Source: Charina bottae
Taxonomy: Eukaryota; Chordata; Lepidosauria; Squamata; Charinaidae
Length of the DNA: 64,000 nucleotides
Assembly (NCBI GenBank): GCA_023362775.1
Contig: JALMGJ010000060.1
Coordinates: 1,746,501-1,810,500 of the forward strand
Reading direction: 5' to 3'
The notes under the pieces: generated by a model
Database searches by the model: none
Seen by the model: only the letters and a program-made list of their open reading frames with translations
Told to the model about the DNA's origin: nothing
Translations under genes and position numbers: made by a program
Shown: in pieces, positions 12,403-21,900 of the stretch
Layout: every line of letters begins with the position of its first letter
How positions within the stretch are numbered: the stretch's first letter is position 1

Positions 12403-12660
12403 TTTTTTTCGCTTCCGGGTGCTGGACTGAGTGGAGCGAAGAGCTGATAGCTCCGCGGTTTTCTGTCTGCGGCGAGAAAATCGCTGAAAAATCACCCTCG
12501 AAGAGAGGGTGGGCAGAAGATTTATCACAAGGGTCGTCGAACCTGCTGCTCTATCCTGACCCCTGTATACCCACTACAGGGGAAGAGAGATTTGAGTGGT
12601 AACAGACGACTGGAACTAACATGAAAGCTCTGCAGAAACCGTGAAACTAAATAAGTTAAG
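12403..12660 (+). promoter_or_regulatory. CpG-rich leader / putative internal promoter of the element
   Basis: The first 260 bases are richer in GC and CpG than the rest of the element and start with a T run and CTTCCGG, an ETS-like core at 12412-12418. Three inverted repeats stand out: GAGCT/AGCTC (12441-12453), CACCCTC/GAGGGTG (12493-12511) and CCCCTGTA/TACAGGGG (12560-12582). L1-type elements carry an internal promoter at this place, so promoter function is likely by position but not shown. The retained CpGs fit a recent insertion. Confidence 0.5.
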
Positions 12661-13387
12661 TAGCTCCTCATCCAGCCTTTTAGTTGCACTTTTTTTTTTT
12701 AATATTACTGGATTTATTAAGCACTAGGATTTATTTCTGGACTGTGATTTATAGATGCTGGTGTTTTATTTTTCTTTCTTGTCAGAGGAGTGTTTGAACG
12801 GTGGGTTTGGAAAGATAATTGACTCTGCCTGGAGTGAGCTGAGTGACTTTCTCTTTTGATTCTAAATATTTCTACTCTTGGTTTGCTTTCATCCTTATTG
12901 CAATTATAAGTATTTTTTTTTCCTTTGGGGACTAATTTGTCTGGATTTAAAGTTTTTATGGATAAATGAATTACTGATTTGATATTCTTTCTTCTACCTG
13001 TTTGGGATTTTTATTATGAAAGAACTCTTTTTGCTTTTCTCCATAAGTGTTTGAATATTTTTTGAATTATATAAGTCACTTTATAGAATTTTTATGAATG
13101 CCTTGGACTCCTTCTGTATATAAATTAGACGACTTATTCATGGTTGGACTGTGTGGATATAAGCTGCCGTGAGAAACCTTGGGATTGTTTATCTTTTTTG
13201 TTATTATTTTGACTACAATAAAACCTCTCTGTTCTTTTTTTATCTTTTATTTACTTGCTCTTACGCTTGGACATACAATTTTAATGGACTAGATTTTTTG
13301 CTATTCTGATAATTACATTTAAAGGACTATTTTTATTTTTAAAAGTTTTTTTATTCTCCTATTATTAAAGGGGGAGAAGAAGAGAGG
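12661..13387 (+). other. AT-rich untranslated stretch of the element
   Basis: A T-rich sequence without a long open frame in any phase. It contains several short upstream ATGs and an internal AATAAA (13218-13223) that is not followed by a tail here. No other recognisable feature seen. Confidence 0.6.
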
Positions 13388-13468
13388 TTCTTTGTCTTTG
13401 TCTTCCCCCTCTCCTCTCCTTTTTTTTTTTTTTTTTCCTTTTTTTCCTTCTTGCCTTTTCTCTCTTAG
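13388..13468 (+). promoter_or_regulatory. Pyrimidine tract ending in AG (3' splice-site-like)
   Basis: About 79 almost uninterrupted pyrimidines, including a run of 18 T, lead to CTCTCTTAG/AGGG, with the AG at 13467-13468. This is the form of a strong vertebrate splice acceptor, 18 bases before the first ATG of the ORF. It could let the ORF join an upstream exon when the element lies in a gene. It may also be only a low-complexity tract of the element; no donor was assigned. Confidence 0.4.
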
Positions 13469-13486
13469 AGGGAAACTATCTACATT

Positions 13487-13858
13487 ATGACAATCATGGC
13501 ATTAACACCTGGAGCGTCGGTGGAGCCTCTTCAGTCAGAGATGAGAAAACTTCTGGAAGTGATGACATCATTTAATAAAGAAATGAGAGAGAAGGAGTGC
13601 ATTTTGAGACGGAGACAAGTTCCAGAACAGTTGAATGAAGATGTAGGAGAAAGGACTGTTTCTATATTAGATAAACCCTTGGAGATAAAAGAACAAGACC
13701 TAGATTTGGAAATAGATAAAATTTTTAGAGAACAGAAAGTGTTTAAAGAACAAAAGTTAAGGATAATTTTTACTTTAAAAGTTAAAACATTTTTAGAGAA
13801 ATATAAGACAGACATGAGGGAGGCACCAGGAGAACGTAAGAAACATTTCATAGAATAG
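13487..13858 (+). CDS. Truncated ORF1-like coiled-coil protein of the retrotransposon (123 aa)
   Basis: The only non-satellite open frame of note. The protein is rich in E, K and L with heptad-like spacing (residues about 16-40 and 62-105), as in the N-terminal coiled coil of L1 ORF1 proteins, which trimerise and bind RNA. The RNA-binding and C-terminal domains are missing: 123 residues against roughly 300-350 usual. The second ATG (13496, residue 4) has A at -3 and G at +4 and is a better start than the first. It ends at TAG within a TAGAA-repeat; beyond it another frame still reads VKDRDKWLTYKDFLLLKLMD from 13866, which suggests the frame was once longer and shifted. Assignment to ORF1 rests on position and composition, not on an alignment. 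Confidence 0.5.
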   Translation: MTIMALTPGASVEPLQSEMRKLLEVMTSFNKEMREKECILRRRQVPEQLNEDVGERTVSILDKPLEIKEQDLDLEIDKIFREQKVFKEQKLRIIFTLKVKTFLEKYKTDMREAPGERKKHFIE

Positions 13859-14129
13859 AATAGAAGTAAAGGATAGAGATAAATGGCTGACCTATAAGGA
13901 CTTTTTATTGTTAAAATTGATGGATTGGCAGAAAAGGATAAATTGACACGTTTATTAAAAGAAAATTCAATTATTACTCTTTTAAAGATTAGAAACTATT
14001 AATGGACTATTTGGAAAATGTTGGAGGGGCAGAGCTTATAAGAGGATTTGAAGATTAAATTATATATAAATTGATATATTAGATAAGAAATGTTTTTTAA
14101 TGTGATTTACAGATTTAGTATGTAAGATG
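13844..14129 (+). repeat. Tandem 286-bp unit in the element, copy 1
   Basis: It begins at CATTTCATAGAATAGAATAG and overlaps the last codons of the ORF. Copy 2 follows directly at 14130. Shared blocks include GAGATAAATGG, GGACTTTTTATT, GGACTATTTGGAAAAT and GGATTTGAAGATTAAAT. One frame still reads like protein (KWLTYKDFLLLKLMDW), so the unit seems to come from old coding sequence. Confidence 0.85.
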
Positions 14130-14414
14130 CATTTTATAGAATAGAATAGAAGTAAGGAATAGAGATAAATGGTTGATTTATAAGGACTTTTTATTATTAG
14201 AATTGATGGATTGACAGAAAATGAGAGATTGATATGTTTATTAAAAGAAAATTTAAACTATTATTTTTTTAAGAGTAGAAACTAATAATGGACTATTTGG
14301 AAAATACTGGAGGGGCAAAGTCTATATGAGGATTTGAAGATTAAATCATATATAAACTGATATATTAGACAAGAAATGTTTTTTTAATGTCATGTATAGA
14401 CCTAGCATGTATGA
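14130..14414 (+). repeat. Tandem 286-bp unit in the element, copy 2
   Basis: Diverged direct repeat of 13844-14129 (starts at CATTTTATAGAATAGAATAG). The same frame reads KWLIYKDFLLLELMD. The copies differ at many positions while the flanking target duplications are perfect, so the tandem doubling predates this insertion and belongs to the family. ATGACAAATTTTGTAAAG just after it may be the stub of a third unit. Confidence 0.85.
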
Positions 14415-14586
14415 CAAATTTTGTAAAGTATTGTGACCAGAGATTAATCGGAAGCTGACTACTTTCTATGTTTCATCTTTTTTCTTTTTTTTCTTTGCTT
14501 TACTACACCTTTTTTTCTTCTTTCTTTGATTTGTATTTCTGTTTCTCTTTCCGTTTCCAACTTTTAACTATGTATATTCAAAACCC
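14415..14586 (+). other. Pyrimidine-rich 3' untranslated end of the element
   Basis: T and C runs dominate (14470-14560), with no open frame. It leads into the polyadenylation signal. Nothing else recognised. Confidence 0.6.
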
Positions 14587-14614
14587 AATAAAATATTTAA
14601 AAAAAAAAAAAAAA
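14587..14614 (+). terminator. AATAAA polyadenylation signal and 16-A tail
   Basis: AATAAA at 14587-14592 is followed six bases later by 16 uninterrupted A (14599-14614), then the right target duplication. The short distance fits L1-type elements, whose RNA is polyadenylated just after the signal. Confidence 0.9.
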
Positions 14615-14630
14615 GAAAAACGAAGGCCGC
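14615..14630 (+). repeat. Right target-site duplication of the retrotransposon
   Basis: GAAAAACGAAGGCCGC is identical to 12387-12402 and is followed by CATGAGATTCGG, the normal continuation of the satellite monomer. Confidence 0.95.
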
Positions 14631-17600
14631 CATGAGATTCGGGGTTGAATTTAAGGGTTGGAGGCACTTTCGGATGCTTGATTTGGGACGGCATAATTTT
14701 TGGCCCAAAAATTAAAAAATTCCTGACCGCGGAGTCAGGAAAAATCTCCCGGGAGGGGCCGGACCGAATCCGGTCAAATTGAAAAAAGAAGGCCGCCATG
14801 AGATTCGGGGTTGAATTTAAGGGTTGGAGGTGCTTTCGGATGCTTGATATGGGACGGCATAATTTTTGGCCCAAAAATCAAAAAATTCCTGACCGCGGAG
14901 TCAGGAAACTTCTCCCGGGAGGGGCCAGACCGAATCAGGTCAAATTGAAAAACGAAGGCCGCCATGAGATTCGGGGTTGAATTTAAGGGTTGGAGGTGCT
15001 TTCGGATGCTTGATTTGGGACGGCATAATTTTTGGCCCAAAAATCAAAAAATTCCTGACCGCGGAGTCAGGAAAAATCTCCCGGGAGGGGCCGGACCGAA
15101 TCCGGTCAAATTGAAAAAAGAAGGCCGCCATGAGATTCGGGGTTGAATTTAAGGGTTGGAGGTGCTTTCGGATGCTTGATTTGGGACGGCATAATTTTTG
15201 GCCCAAAAATCAAAAAATTCCTGACCGCGGAGTCAGGAAACTTCTCCCGGGAGGGGCCAGACCGAATCAGGTCAAATTGAAAAACGAAGGCCGCCATGAG
15301 ATTCGGGGTTGAATTTAAGGGTTGGAGGTGCTTTCGGATGCTTGATTTGGGACGGCATAATTTTTGGCCCAAAAATCAAAAAATTCCTGACCGCGGAGTC
15401 AGGAAAAATCTCCCGGGAGGGGCCGGACCGAATCAGGTCAAATTGAAAAACGAAGGCCGCCATGAGATTCGGGGTTGAATTTAAGGGTTGGAGGCGCTTT
15501 CGGATGCTTGATTTGGGACGGCATAATTTTTGGCCCAAAAATTAAAAAATTCCTGACCGCGGAGTCAGGAAAAATCTCCCGGGAGGGGCCGGACCGAATC
15601 CGGTCAAATTGAAAAAAGAAGGCCGCCATGAGATTCGGGGTTGAATTTAAGGGTTGGAGGTGCTTTCGGATGCTTGATTTGGGACGGCATAATTTTTGGC
15701 CCAAAAATCAAAAAATTCCTGACCGCGGAGTCAGGAAAAATCTCCCGGGAGGGGCCGGACCGAATCAGGTCAAATTGAAAAACGAAGGCCGCCATGAGAT
15801 TCGGGGTTGAATTTAAGGGTTGGAGGTGCTTTCGGATGCTTGATTTCGGACGGCATAATTTTTGGCCCAAAAATCAAAAAATTCCTGACCGCGGAGTCAG
15901 GAAAAATCTCCCGGGAGGGGCCGGACCGAATCAGGTCAAATTGAAAAACGAAGGCCGCCATGAGATTCGGGGTTGAATTTAAGGGTTGGAGGCGCTTTCG
16001 GATGCTTGATTTGGGACGGCATAATTTTTGGCCCAAAAATTAAAAAATTCCTGACCGCGGAGTCAGGAAAAATCTCCCGGGAGGGGCCGGACCGAATCCG
16101 GTCAAATTGAAAAAAGAAGGCCGCCATGAGATTCGGGGTTGAATTTAAGGGTTGGAGGTGCTTTCGGATGCTTGATTTGGGACGGCATAATTTTTGGCCC
16201 AAAAATCAAAAAATTCCTGACCGCGGAGTCAGGAAAAATCTCCCGGGAGGGGCCGGACCGAATCTGGTCAAATTGAAAAAAGAAGGCCGCCATGAGATTT
16301 GGGGTTGAATTTAAGGGTTGGAGGTGCTTTCGGATGCTTGATTTGGGACGGCATAATTTTTGGCCCAAAAATCAAAAAATTCCTGACCGCGGAGTCAGGA
16401 AACTTCTCCCGGGAGGGGCCAGACCGAATCAGGTCAAATTGAAAAACGAAGGCCGCCATGAGATTCGGGGTTGAATTTAAGGGTTGGAGGTGCTTTCGGA
16501 TGCTTGATTTGGGACGGCATAATTTTTGGCCCAAAAATCAAAAAATTCCTGACCGCGGAGTCAGGAAAAATCTCCCGGGAGGGGCCAGACCGAATCCGGT
16601 CAAATTGAAAAAAGAAGGCCGCCATGAGATTCGGGGTTGAATTTAAGGGTTGGAGGTGCTTTCGGATGCTTGATTTGGGACGGCATAATTTTTGGCCCAA
16701 AAATTAAAAAATTCCTGACCGCGGAGTCAGGAAAAATCTCCCCGGAGGGGCCGGACCGAATCCGGTCAAATTGAAAAACGAAGGCCGCCATGAGATTCGG
16801 GGTTGAATTTAAGGGTTGGAGGCACTTTCGGATGCTTGATTTGGGACGGCATAATTTTTGGCCCAAAAATTAAAAAATTCCTGACCGCGGAGTCAGGAAA
16901 AATCTCCCGGGAGGGGCCGGACCGAATCCGGTCAAATTGAAAAAAGAAGGCCGCCATGAGATTCGGGGTTGAATTTAAGAGTTGGAGGTGCTTTCGGATG
17001 CTTGATATGGGACGGCATAATTTTTGGCCCAAAAATCAAAAAATTCCTGACCGCGGAGTCAGGAAACTTCTCCCGGGAGGGGCCAGACCGAATCAGGTCA
17101 AATTGAAAAACGAAGGCCGCCATGAGATTCGGGGTTGAATTTAAGGGTTGGAGGTGCTTTCGGATGCTTGATTTGGGACGGCATAATTTTTGGCCCAAAA
17201 ATCAAAAAATTCCTGACCGCGGAGTCAGGAAAAATCTCCCGGGAGGGGCCGGACCGAATCCGGTCAAATTGAAAAAAGAAGGCCGCCATGAGATTCGGGG
17301 TTGAATTTAAGGGTTGGAGGTGCTTTCGGATGCTTGATTTGGGACGGCATAATTTTTGGCCCAAAAATCAAAAAATTCCTGACCGCGGAGTCAGGAAACT
17401 TCTCCCGGCAGGGGCCAGACCGAATCAGGTCAAATTGAAAAACGAAGGCCGCCATGAGATTCGGGGTTGAATTTAAGGGTTGGAGGTGCTTTCGGATGCT
17501 TGATTTGGGACGGCATAATTTTTGGCCCAAAAATCAAAAAATTCCTGACCGCGGAGTCAGGAAAAATCTCCCGGGAGGTGCCGGACCGAATCCGGTCAAA

Positions 17601-18911
17601 TTGAAAAAAGAAGGCCGCCATGAGATTCGGGGTTGAATTTAAGGGTTGGAGGTGCTTTCGGATGCTTGATTTCGGACGGCATAATTTTTGGCCCAAAAAT
17701 CAAAAAATTCCTGACCGCGGAGTCAGGAAAAATCTCCCGGAAGGGGCCGGACCGAATCAGGTCAAATTGAAAAACGAAGGCCGCCATGAGATTCGGGGGT
17801 TGAATTTAAGGGTTGGAGGTGCTTTCGGATGCTTGATTTGGGACGGCATAATTTTTGGCCCAAAAATCAAAAAATTCCTGACCGCGGAGTCAGGAAACAT
17901 CTCCCGGGAGGGGCCGGACCGAATCAGGTCAAATTGAAAAACGAAGGCCGCCATGAGATTCGGGGTTGAATTTAAGGGTTGGAGGTGCTTTCGGATGCTT
18001 GATTTGGGACGGCATAATTTTTGGCCCAAAAATCAAAAAATTCCTGACCGCGGAGTCAGGAAAAATCTCCCGGGAGGGGCCGGACCGAATCAGGTCAAAT
18101 TGAAAAACGAAGGCCGCCATGAGATTCGGGGTTGAATTTAAGGGTTGGAGGCGCTTTCGGATGCTTGATTTGGGACGGCATAATTTTTGGCCCAAAAATT
18201 AAAAAATTCCTGACCGCGGAGTCAGGAAAAATCTCCCGGGAGGGGCCGGACCGAATCCGGTCAAATTGAAAAAAGAAGGCCGCCATGAGATTCGGGGTTG
18301 AATTTAAGGGTTGGAGGTGCTTTCGGATGCTTGATTTGGGACGGCATAATTTTTGGCCCAAAAATCAAAAAATTCCTGACCGCGGAGTCAGGAAAAATCT
18401 CCCGGGAGGGGCCAGACCGAATCCGGTCAAATTGAAAAAAGAAGGCCGCCATGAGATTCGGGGTTGAATTTAAGGGTTGGAGGTGCTTTCGGATGCTTGA
18501 TTTCGGACGGCATAATTTTTGGCCCAAAAATCAAAAAATTCCTGACCGCGGAGTCAGGAAAAATCTCCCGGGAGGGGCCGGACCGAATCAGGTCAAATTG
18601 AAAAACGAAGGCCGCCATGAGATTCGGGGTTGAATTTAAGGGTTGGAGGCGCTTTCGGATGCTTGATTTGGGACGGCATAATTTTTGGCCCAAAAATTAA
18701 AAAATTCCTGACCGCGGAGTCAGGAAAAATCTCCTGGGAGGGGCCGGACCGAATCCGGTCAAATTGAAAAACGAAGGCCGCCATGAGATTCGGGGTTGAA
18801 TTTAAGGGTTGGAGGCACTTTCGGATGCTTGATTTGGGACGGCATAATTTTTGGACCAAAAATCAAAAAATTCCTGACCGCGGAGTCAGGAAACTTCTCC
18901 CGGGAGGGGCC

Positions 18912-21900
18912 AGACCGAATCAGGTCAAATTGAAAAACGAAGGCCGCCATGAGATTCGGGGTTGAATTTAAGGGTTGGAGGCACTTTCGGATGCTTGATT
19001 TGGGACGGCATAATTTTTGGCCCAAAAATTAAAAAATTCCTGACCGCGGAGTCAGGAAAAATCTCCCGGGAGGGGCCGGACCGAATCCGGTCAAATTGAA
19101 AAAAGAAGGCCGCCATGAGATTCGGGGTTGAATTTAAGGGTTGGAGGTGCTTTCGGATGCTTGATTTGGGACGGCATAATTTTTGGCCCAAAAATCAAAA
19201 AATTCCTGACCGCGGAGTAAGGAAAAATCTCCCGGGAGGGGCCGGACCGAATCAGGTCAAATTGAAAAACGAAGGCCGCCATGAGATTCGGGGTTGAATT
19301 TAAGGGTTGGAGGCGCTTTCGGATGCTTGATTTGGGACGGCATAATTTTTGGCCCAAAAATCAAAAAATTCCTGACCGCGGAGTCAGGAAAAATCTCCCG
19401 GGAGGGGCCGGACCGAATCTGGTCAAATTGAAAAAAGAAGGCCGCCATGAGATTTGGGGTTGAATTTAAGGGTTGGAGGTGCTTTCGGATGCTTGATTTG
19501 GGACGGCATAATTTTTGGCCCAAAAATCAAAAAATTCCTGACCGCGGAGTCAGGAAACTTCTCCCGGGAGGGGCCAGACCGAATCAGGTCAAATTGAAAA
19601 ACGAAGGCCGCCATGAGATTCGGGGTTGAATTTAAGGGTTGGAGGTGCTTTCGGATGCTTGATTTGGGACGGCATAATTTTTGGCCCAAAAATCAAAAAA
19701 TTCCTGACCGCGGAGTCAGGAAAAATCTCCCGGGAGGGGCCGGACCGAATCCGGTCAAATTGAAAAAAGAAGGCCGCCATGAGATTCGGGGTTGAATTTA
19801 AGGGTTGGAGGTGCTTTCGGATGCTTGATTTCGGACGGCATAATTTTTGGCCCAAAAATCAAAAAATTCCTGACCGCGGAGTCAGGAAAAATCTCCCGGG
19901 AGGGGCCGGACCGAATCAGGTCAAATTGAAAAACGAAGGCCGCCATGAGATTCGGGGTTGAATTTAAGGGTTGGAGGCGCTTTCGGATGCTTGATTTGGG
20001 ACGGCATAATTTTTGGCCCAAAAATTAAAAAATTCCTGACCGCGGAGTCAGGAAAAATCTCCCCGGAGGGGCCGGACCGAATCCGGTCAAATTGAAAAAC
20101 GAAGGCCGCCATGAGATTCGGGGTTGAATTTAAGGGTTGGAGGCACTTTCGGATGCTTGATTTCGGACGGCATAATTTTTGGCCCAAAAATCAAAAAATT
20201 CCTGACCGCGGAGTCAGGAAAAATCTCCCGGGAGGGGCCGGACCGAATCAGGTCAAATTGAAAAACGAAGGCCGCCATGAGATTCGGGGTTGAATTTAAG
20301 GGTTGGAGGCGCTTTCGGATGCTTGATTTGGGACGGCATAATTTTTGGCCCAAAAATTAAAAATTCCTGACCGCGGAGTCAGGAAAAATCTCCTGGGAGG
20401 GGCCGGACCGAATCCGGTCAAATTGAAAAAACGAAGGCCGCCATGAGATTCGGGGTTGAATTTAAGGGTTGGAGGCACTTTCGGATGCTTGATTTGGGAC
20501 GGCATAATTTTTGGCCCAAAAATTAAAAAATTCCTGACCGCGGAGTCAGGAAAAATCTCCCGGGAGGGGCCGGACCGAATCCGGTCAAATTGAAAAAAGA
20601 AGGCCGCCATGAGATTCGGGGTTGAATTTAAGGGTTGGAGGTGCTTTCGGATGCTTGATTTGGGACGGCATAATTTTTGGCCCAAAAATCAAAAAATTCC
20701 TGACCGCGGAGTCAGGAAAAATCTCCCGGGAGGGGCCGGACCGAATCAGGTCAAATTGAAAAACGAAGGCCGCCATGAGATTCGGGGTTGAATTTAAGGG
20801 TTGGAGGCACTTTCGGATGCTTGATTTGGGACGGCATAATTTTTGGCCCAAAAATTAAAAAATTCCTGACCGCGGAGTCAGGAAAAATCTCCCGGGAGGG
20901 GCCGGACCGAATCCGGTCAAATTGAAAAAAGAAGGCCGCCATGAGATTCGGGGTTGAATTTAAGGGTTGGAGGTGCTTTCGGATGCTTGATTTGGGACGG
21001 CATAATTTTTGGCCCAAAAATCAAAAAATTCCTGACCGCGGAGTAAGGAAAAATCTCCCGGGAGGGGCCGGACCGAATCAGGTCAAATTGAAAAACGAAG
21101 GCCGCCATGAGATTCGGGGTTGAATTTAAGGGTTGGAGGCGCTTTCGGATGCTTGATTTGGGACGGCATAATTTTTGGCCCAAAAATCAAAAAATTCCTG
21201 ACCGCGGAGTCAGGAAAAATCTCCCGGGAGGGGCCGGACCGAATCTGGTCAAATTGAAAAAAGAAGGCCGCCATGAGATTTGGGGTTGAATTTAAGGGTT
21301 GGAGGTGCTTTCGGATGCTTGATTTGGGACGGCATAATTTTTGGCCCAAAAATCAAAAAATTCCTGACCGCGGAGTCCGGAAAAATCTCCCGGGAGGGGC
21401 CGGACCGAATCCGGTCAAATTGAAAAAAGAAGGCCGCCATGAGATTCGGGGTTGAATTTAAGGGTTGGAGGTGCTTTCGGATGCTTGATTTCGGACGGCA
21501 TAATTTTTGGCCCAAAAATCAAAAAATTCCTGACCGCGGAGTCAGGAAAAATCTCCCGGGAGGGGCCGGACCGAATCAGGTCAAATTGAAAAACGAAGGC
21601 CGCCATGAGATTCGGGGTTGAATTTAAGGGTTGGAGGCGCTTTCGGATGCTTGATTTGGGACGGCATAATTTTTGGCCCAAAAATTAAAAAATTCCTGAC
21701 CGCGGAGTCAGGAAAAATCTCCCCGGAGGGGCCGGACCGAATCCGGTCAAATTGAAAAACGAAGGCCGCCATGAGATTCGGGGTTGAATTTAAGGGTTGG
21801 AGGCACTTTCGGATGCTTGATTTGGGACGGCATAATTTTTGGCCCAAAAATTAAAAAATTCCTGACCGCGGAGTCAGGAAAAATCTCCCGGGAGGGGCCG

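Larger units (their letters stand above)
12403..14614 (+). mobile_element. L1-like, HAL1-like non-LTR retrotransposon insertion
   Basis: This 2212-bp element interrupts a satellite monomer. Order of parts: CpG-rich leader with three stem-loops, AT-rich untranslated stretch, pyrimidine tract, short ORF (13487-13858), two 286-bp direct repeats, pyrimidine-rich 3' end, AATAAA and a 16-A tail, all flanked by 16-bp target duplications. This is the signature of target-primed reverse transcription. No endonuclease or reverse transcriptase frame is present. Together with the intact leader, this suggests a complete copy of a non-autonomous family rather than a 5'-truncated L1. Family and host lineage cannot be fixed from sequence alone; the CCCAATAAAATATTT end recalls squamate L1s, which is an impression only. 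Confidence 0.85.
9545..18911. repeat. 43-monomer tandem unit, copy A (carries the retrotransposon)
   Basis: Without the insertion and one target duplication (2228 bp) this unit is about 7139 bp, 43 monomers plus one base. It matches 18912-26050 monomer by monomer: offset 9367 before the insertion and 7139 after it. Markers shared by both copies include GAGTAAGG (9849 and 19216), GATATGGG (14847 and 21986), CCCGGCAGG (17405 and 24543), GGAGGTGCC (17575 and 24713) and a GGGGG run (17795 and 24933). Copy B starts where copy A ends, a direct tandem arrangement. Confidence 0.85.

Noticed and set aside
12214..12528. Minus-strand 104-codon frame across the left insertion junction
   Set aside because: It is a chimera of satellite and retrotransposon leader created by the insertion.
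13531..13851. Minus-strand 106-codon frame inside the retrotransposon
   Set aside because: It lies wholly opposite the ORF1-like frame, has unlikely composition, and is best seen as its shadow.
12403..14614. LTR retrovirus or DNA transposon
   Set aside because: There are no terminal direct or inverted repeats of the element; the poly-A tail and 16-bp target duplications fit a non-LTR element.
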